Assembly (NCBI GenBank): GCA_902799685.1 | Contig: CADCBO010000027.1 | Location: forward strand, 1 to 56,295 | Direction of reading: 5' to 3' | Length of the DNA: 56,295 bases | Source: an uncultured Bacteroidales bacterium | GTDB taxonomy: Bacteria > Bacteroidota > Bacteroidia > Bacteroidales > Bacteroidaceae | Shown here: in pieces, positions 7,181-16,990 of the stretch | Numbering within the stretch: the stretch's first letter is position 1 | How the letters are laid out: every line of letters starts with the position of its first letter | The notes under the pieces: model-generated | The model's database searches: none | Told to the model about the DNA's origin: nothing | Seen by the model: the letters and a program-made list of their open reading frames with translations, nothing else | Translations under genes and position numbers: made by a program

Positions 7181-9513
7181 TTTGCACCACAGATTTCCTG
7201 CATGAGATGTGCCGTTTCCAACGCATCTTTTGAGTAGTAGGTGGCACCTATGGCCGATGCTATATCAGGGGTCATCACGGCACCGCCCACTATGATGGGG
7301 CAGGTTATGCCGTTAGCACGCAGATGCTGTATGGTCTCCTTCATTGAATCAACGGTGGTTGTCATAAGTGCACTCAAACCGACGGCATTTGGATGCTCGT
7401 TAAGTGCGGCTTCAAGCACAGTCTCCTTGGGAACGTCCTTGCCCAGATCCGTTACGCTGAATCCGTGGCTCTGTACCACAACCTTGACTATGTTCTTGCC
7501 TATGTCATGGACATCGCCCTTGACGGTTGCTATGACCAGATGACCCTTGGCGGCCTCATCGGAGCCGGTCTGGCTGAACTGCTCGGATATGACGGCAAAC
7601 GCCAGCTTGGCCGCCTCGGCCGAACGTATCAGTTGGGGCATGAATACCTCATTGCGGGCAAAACGGGCGCCTACGTCACCCAGAGCCGGAATCAGTATCT
7701 CATTGATTATACGGTCCTTGCCCAGATCGGGCATCTCACGTTCTATACATTCCTTTACCCGGTCCTTAAGGCCTTGAGAGACAGCGTTGTAGAGGTTGTC
7801 TACCACCTGTTCGTCGGATGCCTGTGTGTTGAAGTATATGAATCCTGCACAACCTGGGTCGTTTCCGGTGAGCGCCATCGATGCACGCACTGTGGCTACT
7901 GTCTCGCGGTCAAGCGGGTTCATGATAGGCATATCCAGTCCGCCCATGAATGCCATAGCCAGGAAGTTGCGGTTCAGAGTACCGCGCTCCGGCAGGCCGA
8001 ATGATACGTTGGAAAGGCCTATTGTGGTGAGTACTCCCAGTTTCTTGAGAGCGGAAAGCGTATCGATTGTAATCTTGCCGTACTGCGGGTTGGATGATAT
8101 GGCCATAACCAGACCGTCAAATACCAGAAGGCGGCGGTCAATTCCCATACTTTCTGCCTCCCGGATGATGCGGTGGGCTATCTCAATGCGGCCCTCGCAG
8201 CTTTCCGGTACGCCGCGTTCATCAAGCGGCAGAGTTACAGACGGAGCCTGATAACGGGCTATGATGGGCAGCAGGCGTGACATTGATTCCTCAGCTCCAT
8301 TCACTGAGTTGATCATGGGTACACCGTTGTAAAGACGTATTGCTGCTGCAATTGCTTCCGGGTTGGATGAGTCAAGTTGGAGCGGCAGGTCGCAGACCTC
8401 CTGTACTTTGCGTACGGCCTGACATAAAAGGGCCTTTTCATCGGAGTTGGGTACACCGCAGTTAAGGTCCAGAAAATCGGCTCCGGCATCCTTCTGGGCC
8501 AATGCTTCGTGCTGCAGGTACTCGAAGTTACCTTCTGCCAGAGCTGCCTTGAGTTTCTTCTTTCCGGTAGGGTTGAGTCGCTCACCGCAAATAAGACCTT
8601 TGTCAAGCTTGAGCAGTATTGTGGATGAGCAGATATATGTGCCGTCAGGTTTTGAAATCTCAGGTGCAGGTTGTCCTTTGTAAATTGATATGGCCTTGAT
8701 TGTGGAAGGTGATGAACCGCAGCAGCCACCCAGTATGGAGGCTCCGGCCTCTATCAGTTTCTTACCTATGTCAACGAAATCCTGGTCCGTCCAGTTATAT
8801 ACGACTTCTCCGTCACGCATCTCGGGCAGACCTTTATTGGGTTGCGCCAGGATAGGGCAGTTGGCAAAAGGTTTCATGCGGCGTACCACATCCACTACGC
8901 CGGCCGGGTTGTTGGAGCAGTTTACGCCAAGTACATCAACTCCAAGCGATGAGAGTGTCAGAGCCACAATCTCAGGTGTTGAGCCTGTTAGTGTACGCGC
9001 CTGCTCATCGAAAGTCATGGTGGCGAATATAGGCTTGTTGCATACATCACGTATAGCCAAGATTGCGGCACGCAGCTCATATAGGTCACTGAATGTCTCC
9101 AGCAGGTAGCCGTCAACGCGGTCTGCCGTGTACTCCGCTACCTGGCGGTAGTTGTCATATGCCTGTTCAAAGGTGAACTGGCCTACGGGCTCCATAAGCT
9201 GGCCCGATGTGGAGACATCGAACATCACCATTGCCCGGTTGCCTACAGCGGTACGGGCGTTATCGATGGCGGCATCGGCAATCTCCTTCCAAGTATATTC
9301 TTTTGACTGCCATTTGACGGGGTTTAGCTCGAAAGAGTTACAGGTAATGTACTGCGCTCCTGCCTCCAGGTAGTCCTTGTGCATTTGCTGCACTCGGGCG
9401 GGGTTGGTCAGATTGAGTACCGCCACGCCCTGATGCTTGTGCTCAGGATCGTGGGCATCGGCAAGTACGGTTCCTTGCGCACCGTCAAATATCTGTATTT
9501 TGTCTATCTTCAT
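7177..9513 (-). CDS. metH: Cobalamin-dependent methionine synthase, short form without reactivation domain
   Basis: 778 residues. Domains in order: homocysteine-binding barrel (1-~290; zinc cysteines in VNCSNNP and GGCCGSS), methyltetrahydrofolate-binding barrel (~310-570; LICGERLNPTGKKK, DFLDLNCGVP), B12 cap (~580-650) and Rossmann cobalamin domain (657-778; DVHDIGKN with the cobalt-ligating His669). Full-length MetH (about 1,200 residues) ends in an AdoMet-binding reactivation domain, which is entirely missing: the protein stops right after the cobalamin domain. It transfers a methyl group from methyl-THF to homocysteine. It is followed at 4 bases overlap by an MFS gene and preceded 13 bases upstream by metF, which supplies methyl-THF. 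Confidence 0.92.
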   Translation of the reverse strand: MKIDKIQIFDGAQGTVLADAHDPEHKHQGVAVLNLTNPARVQQMHKDYLEAGAQYITCNSFELNPVKWQSKEYTWKEIADAAIDNARTAVGNRAMVMFDVSTSGQLMEPVGQFTFEQAYDNYRQVAEYTADRVDGYLLETFSDLYELRAAILAIRDVCNKPIFATMTFDEQARTLTGSTPEIVALTLSSLGVDVLGVNCSNNPAGVVDVVRRMKPFANCPILAQPNKGLPEMRDGEVVYNWTDQDFVDIGKKLIEAGASILGGCCGSSPSTIKAISIYKGQPAPEISKPDGTYICSSTILLKLDKGLICGERLNPTGKKKLKAALAEGNFEYLQHEALAQKDAGADFLDLNCGVPNSDEKALLCQAVRKVQEVCDLPLQLDSSNPEAIAAAIRLYNGVPMINSVNGAEESMSRLLPIIARYQAPSVTLPLDERGVPESCEGRIEIAHRIIREAESMGIDRRLLVFDGLVMAISSNPQYGKITIDTLSALKKLGVLTTIGLSNVSFGLPERGTLNRNFLAMAFMGGLDMPIMNPLDRETVATVRASMALTGNDPGCAGFIYFNTQASDEQVVDNLYNAVSQGLKDRVKECIEREMPDLGKDRIINEILIPALGDVGARFARNEVFMPQLIRSAEAAKLAFAVISEQFSQTGSDEAAKGHLVIATVKGDVHDIGKNIVKVVVQSHGFSVTDLGKDVPKETVLEAALNEHPNAVGLSALMTTTVDSMKETIQHLRANGITCPIIVGGAVMTPDIASAIGATYYSKDALETAHLMQEICGAK

Positions 9514-9526
9514 TCTGTTTTCAAGG

Positions 9527-10411
9527 TTATTTGAAGAATCCGCCGGCCACGTAGCCTATGTTGTCCATCAGCTTGCTTATGAACTCGCTCTTGTTCATGG
9601 AGTAGATATGGATACCGTCCACATCGTTGGCAATGAGGTCCAGGATCTGGTAGCTGGTGAATATGAGGCCTATCTCCTCTATGGCGGCCTTATCATCCTT
9701 GTAGCGGTCAAAATAGTTGCGCAGCTTGAGCGGCACGTTGCAGCCGGTTATCTGGATCATGCGGTCCAGCTGGGCATAGTTGGTCACAGGCATGATACCC
9801 GGTATGATAGGCACCGTGATGCCGGCCTTGCGGGCTTTGAGCAGGAAGTGGTAGAACACCTCGTTGTCAAAGAACAACTGGCTGTCAAAGAACTCCATTC
9901 CGGCATCCTGCTTTATCTTCATGAACTCGATATCTGTTGCTATGTTGGCAGCTTCCGGATGCTTTTCCGGGTAGCAGGCTCCGGCCAGCCCGAACTGACC
10001 GTTGTACTTGCCCTTTATGTACGATGCCAGGTCGCTGGCATGCTTGAAGTCTGAAAATATGGGTGCATCGGTGTTCTTGGGTATGTCACCGCGCAGAGTC
10101 AGAATGTTCTGAACTCCAAAGTCCTTAAGTTCGTTGCATACACTGTCAACCTTATCTGTGGTGGATGCCACACAGGTGAGGTGGGCCAGAGGTTCGGCAC
10201 CGGTGTTCTCCTTGATGGTGCGGGCTATCATAGCGGTGTTGGAGAGCGTGTTGCCCAGGGCACCGTATGTGACACTGATGTAATCAGGCTTATAGACGCT
10301 CAACTGCTTGATGGTCTTGTCAATCAGGGTAAATGTCTCTTCCTCTCTCTTGGGAGGGAAAATCTCAAATGACAAGGTTTTTTTCTTGGCAAGAATCTCT
10401 GAAATCTTCAT
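9527..10411 (-). CDS. metF: 5,10-methylenetetrahydrofolate reductase
   Basis: 294 residues, normal MetF length. It begins ISEILAKKKTLSFEIFPPKR with the family FEIFPPK motif, followed by DYISVTYGALG, THLTCVAST and LRGDIP, which line the FAD and folate site. The enzyme reduces methylene-THF to methyl-THF, the methyl donor for the MetH encoded 13 bases downstream. The order metF-metH on one transcript makes this a methionine-synthesis operon. Confidence 0.95.
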   Translation of the reverse strand: MKISEILAKKKTLSFEIFPPKREEETFTLIDKTIKQLSVYKPDYISVTYGALGNTLSNTAMIARTIKENTGAEPLAHLTCVASTTDKVDSVCNELKDFGVQNILTLRGDIPKNTDAPIFSDFKHASDLASYIKGKYNGQFGLAGACYPEKHPEAANIATDIEFMKIKQDAGMEFFDSQLFFDNEVFYHFLLKARKAGITVPIIPGIMPVTNYAQLDRMIQITGCNVPLKLRNYFDRYKDDKAAIEEIGLIFTSYQILDLIANDVDGIHIYSMNKSEFISKLMDNIGYVAGGFFK

Positions 10412-10428
10412 TATTTATTGGATTGGGA

Positions 10429-11358
10429 TTATTTGTTTAAATAACGTTCTGCTTCAATGGCGGCCTTGCATCCGCTTGCTGCGGCACAGATGGCCTGACG
10501 GTAGGTGGGGTCAGCTACATCTCCTGCAGCGAACACACCGGGCACATTAGTCTTTGGCGTATCGGCGATAGTCTTGATATATCCGTTTTCATCGGTCTCT
10601 ATCCAAGGCTTGAACACATCGGAGTTTGGTTTGTGGCCTATGGCCAGGAAGAATCCGTCTATGGGGCGCTCGTAATGCTCCTCTGTGGGCAGGCCAAGGT
10701 CCTTGACCAGTTTTACGCCCTGCACCTTGCTTTCGCCTGTAAGCCCTTCGGCATTATGGCTGAACAGCACCTCTATCTTGGGGTTGTCAAGCACGCGTTT
10801 CTGCATTATGTCGCTGGCACGCAGGTAGTTCTTGCGGACAATCAGATAGACCTTCTGGGCCAGTGTGGAAAGGTATGCGGCCTCCTCACATGCGGTATCG
10901 CCACCGCCTACTACTGCAACTACCTTTTTGCGGAAAAAGAATCCGTCACAGGTGGCGCAGGCGCTAACTCCGCGTCCGGCGTATTTCTTTTCATCTTCCA
11001 GTCCCAGATATTTGGCTGTGGCACCGGTGGATATGATAACGGTGTCGGCCTGAAGCTGTGTTCCGTCATCGATGGTAACGGTATATGGGGCTGATCCGAA
11101 ATCAACGGCTGTGACTATACCCATGCGTATGGTCGCGCCAAACCGGGCGGCCTGATTGCGCATATCCTCCATCATGTCATATCCGCTTACGCCCTCGGGG
11201 TAACCGGGGAAATTCTCAACTACGGTGGTGGTTATGAGCTGTCCGCCTGACTGCGGGCCTTCATAGAGAACCGGGTTCAGGTTGGCGCGTGATGCGTAGA
11301 TTGCTGCGGTGAATCCGGCAGGTCCGGATCCGATGATGAGGCATTTTATTCTTTCCAT
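10429..11358 (-). CDS. trxB: Thioredoxin-disulfide reductase
   Basis: 309 residues. FAD-binding GSGPAG at 10-15, redox-active CATC at 134-137 in SACATCDGFF, NADPH-binding VVGGGDTACEEA, and the C-terminal GVFAAGDVADPTYRQAICAA second FAD motif. The low-molecular-weight bacterial TrxB reduces thioredoxin with NADPH. It lies 17 bases upstream of metF on the same strand, so the redox and one-carbon genes may share a transcript. Confidence 0.95.
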   Translation of the reverse strand: MERIKCLIIGSGPAGFTAAIYASRANLNPVLYEGPQSGGQLITTTVVENFPGYPEGVSGYDMMEDMRNQAARFGATIRMGIVTAVDFGSAPYTVTIDDGTQLQADTVIISTGATAKYLGLEDEKKYAGRGVSACATCDGFFFRKKVVAVVGGGDTACEEAAYLSTLAQKVYLIVRKNYLRASDIMQKRVLDNPKIEVLFSHNAEGLTGESKVQGVKLVKDLGLPTEEHYERPIDGFFLAIGHKPNSDVFKPWIETDENGYIKTIADTPKTNVPGVFAAGDVADPTYRQAICAAASGCKAAIEAERYLNK

Positions 11359-11372
11359 ATTTTGTTTTGTCT

Positions 11373-12008
11373 TTATCTCAAATCAATTATATCGGCATCC
11401 TTGTAATCCTTTACAGGGCAGGTGAAAGTGTTTTTATCAAACTTCTGTGCCGTTTTGTACTCCGTAACCTTAGCAGATGCAGATATGTTTCCAAGTTCGT
11501 GGGAGAAATCAATCTGTGCAGACCTTAATACGTTTGTCTTGGAATCTACGGTTACGGTGACCTTGTTTATGCCCTCCACACTGCGTTCAGGATTGGAGGC
11601 GGTAAGAACGAATGTGTCAGTGCCGTTCCCGCTCACACTGAACCCCTGATGTTTTTTGAGCAGACCGATAATATCATAACGGGCTTTTTCCTCCGGGGTT
11701 GGTTCTGTGATGTAAATCTCCTCAATGCCGTCACCATAGTCTTTACCGTTCCACATGGTCTTGCCGTCAAACCACATCATGTTATCATCAGAACTGACAT
11801 AGAAACTGCCGTCAGGTGACAATTTGATTTCAAGATCCATGCGGTCTGTAGTACCTTCATTCTTTATTTGGGCATCAAGCTTCATATATATGCTGCCGTC
11901 TTTTTCAAGCTGGTCAACAGTCTTTTGCAAAAGTTTCCCTGCATTACCTTGTGCCCACAAGGGCGTAATGCAGATTAGTGACAATATTGTGAGAAAGTAT
12001 TTGCGCAT
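11373..12008 (-). CDS. LolA-like outer-membrane lipoprotein carrier
   Basis: 211 residues from the ATG at 12008; this start gives a signal peptide (MRKYFLTILSLICITPLWAQ) and sits 4 bases after the ftsK stop, whereas the longer frame would run into ftsK. The mature chain is a run of beta strands of the LolA/LolB half-barrel type (MWFDGKTMWNGKDYGDGIEE, VTVTVDSKTNVLRSAQIDF). LolA shuttles lipoproteins across the periplasm to the outer membrane. Pairing with ftsK is common in Bacteroidota genomes. Confidence 0.85.
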   Translation of the reverse strand: MRKYFLTILSLICITPLWAQGNAGKLLQKTVDQLEKDGSIYMKLDAQIKNEGTTDRMDLEIKLSPDGSFYVSSDDNMMWFDGKTMWNGKDYGDGIEEIYITEPTPEEKARYDIIGLLKKHQGFSVSGNGTDTFVLTASNPERSVEGINKVTVTVDSKTNVLRSAQIDFSHELGNISASAKVTEYKTAQKFDKNTFTCPVKDYKDADIIDLR

Positions 12009-12012
12009 TGTG

Positions 12013-14448
12013 TCAGAGCAGGTTATAGGTTTCAAGTATGCGGTCCAGCTGAACCTCATCGGTTACCAGTACGGGACGCGGCTTGCTGCCGTCGGCCTTG
12101 CCTACGATTCCTGTGGCCTCCAGCTGGTCCATAAGGCGGCCTGCACGGTTGTAGCCGATTGCGAACTTACGCTGAATCAGTGATGTGGAGCCTGACTGGT
12201 TGACCACAACCAGACGTGCTGCCTCGGCGAACATGGGATCGAACTTGCCCATTTCAACACCACCGTCCACAGGTCCACCCTCATTCTCGTCAACATATTC
12301 GGGCAGAGGATAAGCCTCGGTATAACCCTGCTGACGGCTTATGTACTGGCATATGGCGTTGACCTCGGGGGTATCCACAAAAGCACACTGTACACGAACC
12401 GGATCGCTGCCCGACAGGAACAGAAGGTCACCACGGCCTATAAGCTGGTTGGCTCCCGGACGGTCCAGGATGGTGCGTGAGTCTATCATGGAGCTTACGC
12501 GGAATGCCATGCGGGCCGGGAAGTTGGCCTTTATGGTACCGGTAATAATATTTGTGGTAGGACGCTGGGTGGCTATGATCATATGGATTCCTACGGCGCG
12601 TGCCTTCTGGGCAATACGAGCTATAGGCATCTCTATGTCCTTGCCTGCGGTCATGATAAGGTCACCGAACTCATCAATCACAACTACGATGTAGGGCAGG
12701 TAGCGGTGTCCCTTTTCGGGATTGAGCTTGCGGTCCTTGAACATGTTGTTGTACTCTATCACGGAGCGGACATTGGCGTTCTTTAGTAGCTCATAGCGGT
12801 TGTCCATCTCTATACATAGTGACTTGAGTGTATGGATTACTTTTGTGGTGTCAGTTATAATGGCATCGGTTTCATCGGGCATCTTAGCCAGGAAATGCTT
12901 GATGATTGGGGCGTAGATGCTGAATTCAACCATCTTGGGGTCAACCATTACCAGCTTGAGCTCTGCAGGATGTTTCTTGTAGAGCAGCGATGTGATGACT
13001 GCGTTCAGACCTACTGACTTACCCTGACCTGTAGCACCGGCCACAAGCAGGTGAGGCATCTTGGCCAGGTCAAACATGAACACCTCATTGGTGATGGTTC
13101 GGCCCAGGGCAACCGGGAGCTCCATCTTGCTCTCGGCAAACTTCTTGCTGTTCAGGATTGACTCCATGGATACCATGACAGGCTTGGCGTTAGGTACCTC
13201 AATTCCTATCGTGCCCTTGCCTGGGATAGGTGCTATGATACGTATGCCCAACGCAGCCAGACTAAGTGCTATGTCTGCTTCAAGATTACGTATCTTGGAT
13301 ATGCGTACACCGGCGGCAGGAGTAATCTCATACAGTGTGATGGTCGGGCCAACCGTTGCGTTGATGGTATCTATCTCTATGCCAAAATCCTGCAGAACCT
13401 TGATGATGCGATTCTTGTTAGCCTCCTGCTCGGCCTTATCAATTGGTGGGGCATCATTGTCATAATGCTTGAGAAGGTCCAGGGTGGGGAACTTGTAATG
13501 TGACAGGTCCAGACGCGGGTCATATGGTTCCTGTATCTTGCCCTCGGCTTTTTCTACCTCCTCGGCAGTGGTTATGGTCATTTTAACGTCTGGAACCTCA
13601 TCCTGGGTTTCATTGCCAGTCTTGGACTGCCTGGGCTTGAGCTCCTTGCGGGGGCCTTCTACAACTTCCTCATCCTCTTCATCGTCACTTTCATTGTTGT
13701 CCGGAATCTCATCCGCCGTATCATTTGCTACAGTCTCAGGCTGGTAGATGTGCTGCAGGTCTTCATCGGCGTTGCTTGTATCTGAATCTTCATCAGCGAC
13801 ATCGGCGTTGTTCTTGCGACGCACTCCGCGCTTAAGTCCTTCGGCTCCTTCACGGATAACCTGTATGGTACGGCGAGTCAGATATACGCAGTACAGAAGC
13901 ATGGTGAGCAACAGTACCAGCACCAGGCCAGGTACTCCTATGTAGCCTTTGAGAATGGCGGTCAGGTTCATGCCGTGAGAACCGCCGGGTATGATGAACG
14001 AGTTCTGCATCAGGGGTGAGAGCACCAGTTGCAGGAACACCGAGCACCATATCATAAGGAAAGCGCAGCTCACGAACCAGCGGAACAGCTTGAGGTGGGT
14101 GATGCGCATCATGTTAAGACCGCATGCCGTAAGGAATACAGGAATCAGTATTGATGAGAATCCGAACCAGCCGTTAACTATAGCCTCCGATACCCGGGCG
14201 CCAAGCAAGCCGGTACTGTTCTCAATATCCTGCGCGCCGCTGAGGACCGCACTCTGGTCTGTACCGCCGGTGAACAGGAACGAAATGTATGCAATGACAA
14301 AAAATATGGCTACAATAGTCAATACCGCACCGCTTACAAACAGGAATGTCTCGTTGCGGAATGTGTCGGATATACTGCTCAGGTTGAACTTGATTTCAGG
14401 TTTCTGTGTCCCTGTGCTGGGTTTTGTATCTTTCTTTTTCAGTGCCAT
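12013..14448 (-). CDS. ftsK: DNA translocase FtsK/SpoIIIE family
   Basis: 811 residues. Four hydrophobic helices fill residues ~30-195, followed by an acidic, low-complexity linker (~215-300, with runs such as ESDDEEDEEVVEG), the RecA-like motor with Walker A GATGQGKS and Walker B VVVIDEFGDL, and a C-terminal winged-helix gamma domain (~745-811) that reads DNA polarity signals. FtsK is a septal pump that clears and sorts chromosome termini during division. Both the membrane and gamma parts are present, so it looks complete. Confidence 0.93.
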   Translation of the reverse strand: MALKKKDTKPSTGTQKPEIKFNLSSISDTFRNETFLFVSGAVLTIVAIFFVIAYISFLFTGGTDQSAVLSGAQDIENSTGLLGARVSEAIVNGWFGFSSILIPVFLTACGLNMMRITHLKLFRWFVSCAFLMIWCSVFLQLVLSPLMQNSFIIPGGSHGMNLTAILKGYIGVPGLVLVLLLTMLLYCVYLTRRTIQVIREGAEGLKRGVRRKNNADVADEDSDTSNADEDLQHIYQPETVANDTADEIPDNNESDDEEDEEVVEGPRKELKPRQSKTGNETQDEVPDVKMTITTAEEVEKAEGKIQEPYDPRLDLSHYKFPTLDLLKHYDNDAPPIDKAEQEANKNRIIKVLQDFGIEIDTINATVGPTITLYEITPAAGVRISKIRNLEADIALSLAALGIRIIAPIPGKGTIGIEVPNAKPVMVSMESILNSKKFAESKMELPVALGRTITNEVFMFDLAKMPHLLVAGATGQGKSVGLNAVITSLLYKKHPAELKLVMVDPKMVEFSIYAPIIKHFLAKMPDETDAIITDTTKVIHTLKSLCIEMDNRYELLKNANVRSVIEYNNMFKDRKLNPEKGHRYLPYIVVVIDEFGDLIMTAGKDIEMPIARIAQKARAVGIHMIIATQRPTTNIITGTIKANFPARMAFRVSSMIDSRTILDRPGANQLIGRGDLLFLSGSDPVRVQCAFVDTPEVNAICQYISRQQGYTEAYPLPEYVDENEGGPVDGGVEMGKFDPMFAEAARLVVVNQSGSTSLIQRKFAIGYNRAGRLMDQLEATGIVGKADGSKPRPVLVTDEVQLDRILETYNLL

Positions 14449-14472
14449 GTCAATAACTGCGATAATAGGTTA

Positions 14473-14480
14473 CAAAGTTA
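14473..14480 (-). promoter_or_regulatory. -7 box of the ftsK operon
   Basis: On the minus strand TAACTTTG matches TAnnTTTG, 24 nt before the ftsK ATG. No TTTG at the standard -33 spacing was seen. Confidence 0.5.
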
Positions 14481-14550
14481 ATAATAAAAGAGCAAAAAGG
14501 GCGGGTTATAGCGGAAAAAGGAGTAATTTCGCAACTGAAAACGTGAGATT

Positions 14551-15102
14551 ATGGAATCATCAGCGGCATTTGACAAGAATACGGTCGAGTTCGTGACGGT
14601 GGCTGCCGAGTACTGCGCCTATCTGGAACAGGTTTATGACAAAGAACCGGAAAAGGTGCTGGATGTCCTCTGCAAGCTTTTGCCTCTGGTATATCTCAAG
14701 GCCACAATGCTTCCGGCTTTGGAACCGGAGGGGTTGTATCTGGAAGAATTCGTGAAAGAGGCTGATTATGATGAAATACGTTCTCTGTTGGCACAAAAGC
14801 TCGGTGAATACGATGATTATTTAGAGGTTTTCGTGGAGGATATGAAATACAGTGACACCCCGGTACGCAAATGCATTTCGGAAGACCTGGCCGACATATA
14901 CCAGGCGCTGCGTAACTTTGTACAGTCTTACCGCAGCGGTCTGGATGAGGTTATGACCGAGTCTGTGGCTGTATGTGCCGAGTCTTTCCGTTCCTATTGG
15001 GGACAAGTGCTCACCAATACTCTGCGTGCAGTCCACAATGTCCGCTACCAGGATACCTTTGGTACGGACGGTTCTTACGATGATACTGCTTTCTATGATT
15101 GA
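14551..15102 (+). CDS. DUF5063 domain protein
   Basis: 183 residues, cytoplasmic and acidic, mostly alpha-helical by eye. The pattern EFVTVAAEYCAYLEQV and the C-terminal FRSYWGQVLTNTLRAVH are typical of the DUF5063 family, conserved next to this exonuclease gene in Bacteroidales. No catalytic motif is visible and the function is unknown. Its last 8 bases overlap the start of the exonuclease gene, indicating translational coupling. Confidence 0.8.
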   Translation: MESSAAFDKNTVEFVTVAAEYCAYLEQVYDKEPEKVLDVLCKLLPLVYLKATMLPALEPEGLYLEEFVKEADYDEIRSLLAQKLGEYDDYLEVFVEDMKYSDTPVRKCISEDLADIYQALRNFVQSYRSGLDEVMTESVAVCAESFRSYWGQVLTNTLRAVHNVRYQDTFGTDGSYDDTAFYD

Positions 15103-15736
15103 ACTGCCCAACAAGATAGACAAGTCAGACCTGGTCGATAAGCCCAGGGTGATGTTTGACGGCATAATTGAGGAGATTGATACCGAGGAGAAGGCGCAGA
15201 AGGTCATTGAGTTGCTGGCCAAGGAGTCAATGGTGGGTTTTGATACGGAGACCAGACCCTCTTTCACAAAGGGTGTCAAACATAAGATAGCGTTGCTTCA
15301 GTTATCTACCGACAGCATGGGCTATCTGTTCCGTCTCAATAAGATAGGCATACCTGACTGTGTGGCGGAGTTCCTGTCCAATCCCGATATCATAAAGGTG
15401 GGAATATCAGTAAAGGATGATTTCCATTCGCTCTCAAGCCGTCGCGAATTCAAACCGGCAGGTTTTATAGAACTGCAGGATATATGCGCCGGAATGGGCA
15501 TAGAGGAGAAAGGACTGCAAAAGTTGTATTGCCTGCTGTTTAACGAGCGCATCTCAAAGAATCAGCAGCTGAGCAACTGGGAGATTGACAGCCTGACTGA
15601 AAGCCAGCGCCAGTATGCAGCCATTGACGCATGGGCTTGTCTTAAGATATATCGTTATCTTTCGGAACTGAAAAGTACCGGCCAGTACAGAATTATAAGG
15701 AAATATGCAGAAGAGAGCAATTCTGAAGAGAGGTAA
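15095..15736 (+). CDS. RNase D-like 3'-5' exonuclease (DEDDy)
   Basis: 213 residues from ATG 15095, which overlaps the DUF5063 stop; 15080 is an alternative in-frame ATG. Exonuclease motifs are complete: VGFDTET (Exo I, Asp and Glu), GISVKDDFHSL (Exo II) and YAAIDAWACLKIY (Exo III, Tyr-x3-Asp), so it belongs to the DEDDy group. It lacks the HRDC domains of RNase D and consists of the nuclease fold alone. The substrate is unknown. The gene overlaps the next methyltransferase by 32 bases. Confidence 0.88.
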   Translation: MIELPNKIDKSDLVDKPRVMFDGIIEEIDTEEKAQKVIELLAKESMVGFDTETRPSFTKGVKHKIALLQLSTDSMGYLFRLNKIGIPDCVAEFLSNPDIIKVGISVKDDFHSLSSRREFKPAGFIELQDICAGMGIEEKGLQKLYCLLFNERISKNQQLSNWEIDSLTESQRQYAAIDAWACLKIYRYLSELKSTGQYRIIRKYAEESNSEER

Positions 15737-16886
15737 GGAGGAATCGCTGCTGCGTTTCCATCCTTGGATATTCTCGGGTGCAATAGCCGCCATAGAGGGT
15801 GCTCCCGATGAGGGCGATGTTGTGGATGTCTATACCCACGACGGCAAATGGATAGCCGTGGGACATATCCAGGTGGGCAGCATAGCAGTGCGCGTACTCT
15901 CTTTCAGGCATGAACCCATAGACGATGATTTCTGGTTCAGGCGTTTGAATGTGGCTTTTGAGCTGCGCCGCTCGCTGGGTCTTGTTGACCGTAAGGATCA
16001 TAACATATACCGTCTTGTGCATGGCGAGGGTGATAACCTGCCCGGTCTGGTAATAGACGTTTATGGCCATACTGCAGTCCTGCAGGCACATTCAGTAGGA
16101 ATGCACTGTAACCGCATGGACATAGCCCAGGCGTTGATGCGTGTTATGGGTGACCGTTTGAGTGGAATCTATTACAAGTCCGAGACTACACTTCCGTTCA
16201 AAGCCGATATAGACCGCGGAAACGGATATATAATAGGTGGTCCGGCAAATGACACTCCGTTGGAATATGGCATGAAGATGCCTGTAGATTGGATAAGCGG
16301 TCAGAAAACCGGACTCTTTATAGATCAGCGTGAGAACCGTGCCCTGTTGGAAAGATACTCTGAGGGACGTTCGGTGCTTAACATGTTCTGCTACACCGGC
16401 GGTTTTTCATTGGCAGCATTGAGGGGCGGAGCAAAACTCGTGCATTCGGTTGACAGCTCTGCGCGTGCCATAGAGCTTACTGCCGGTGGAGTGGAGGATA
16501 ATTTCCCGGGCGATACCCGTCACGCTGCTTTTGCCGAGGACGCATTCAAGTACCTGGAGCGTATGGATCCTGTCTATGACCTTATAATATTGGATCCGCC
16601 TGCATTCGCCAAGCACAAGGATGCTCTCAAGCATGCTCTTATAGGCTATCGCCGCCTTAACCAGAAAGCTATGGAGAAGATTCTGCCGGGAGGGATACTG
16701 TTCACGTTCTCATGTTCACAGGTGGTAACCAAGGACCAGTTCCGTATGGCGGTCTTTACCGCTGCAGCCCAGGCAGGCCGCAGTGTGAAGATTCTTTATC
16801 AGCTTCATCAGCCTGCTGATCATCCGATAAACATATTCCATCCCGAAGGAGAATACCTCAAGGGACTTGTGCTTCAGGTGGAATAA
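15705..16886 (+). CDS. rlmI: RlmI-like class I rRNA (cytosine-C5) methyltransferase
   Basis: 393 residues. An N-terminal PUA domain (AILKRGKEESLLRFHPWIFS) is followed by a linker and a Rossmann methyltransferase domain: LNMFCYTGGFSLAAL binds AdoMet, LIILDPPAFAKHKD is motif IV, and FSCSQVV carries the conserved cysteine. RlmI of E. coli methylates C1962 of 23S rRNA; this is the Bacteroidota counterpart. It sits in an RNA-processing cluster with the upstream exonuclease. Confidence 0.88.
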   Translation: MQKRAILKRGKEESLLRFHPWIFSGAIAAIEGAPDEGDVVDVYTHDGKWIAVGHIQVGSIAVRVLSFRHEPIDDDFWFRRLNVAFELRRSLGLVDRKDHNIYRLVHGEGDNLPGLVIDVYGHTAVLQAHSVGMHCNRMDIAQALMRVMGDRLSGIYYKSETTLPFKADIDRGNGYIIGGPANDTPLEYGMKMPVDWISGQKTGLFIDQRENRALLERYSEGRSVLNMFCYTGGFSLAALRGGAKLVHSVDSSARAIELTAGGVEDNFPGDTRHAAFAEDAFKYLERMDPVYDLIILDPPAFAKHKDALKHALIGYRRLNQKAMEKILPGGILFTFSCSQVVTKDQFRMAVFTAAAQAGRSVKILYQLHQPADHPINIFHPEGEYLKGLVLQVE

Positions 16887-16990
16887 TGTGAAAAAGTGTT
16901 AAATGTAGAGATTTTTACACTGAATAATAGTTGTATATTATTTTAAAGCATATCTTTGTGATGTGTTTTTCATGGTATTAGATTTAATTT

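Noticed and set aside
7393-8004. 203-codon plus-strand frame opposite metH
   Set aside because: Antisense shadow of the cobalamin and cap domains of MetH.
9437-10054. 205-codon plus-strand frame opposite metF
   Set aside because: Antisense shadow; metF motifs are complete on the minus strand.
13991-14596. 201-codon plus-strand frame at the start of ftsK
   Set aside because: Covers the ftsK membrane region on the opposite strand and overlaps the true DUF5063 start in another frame.
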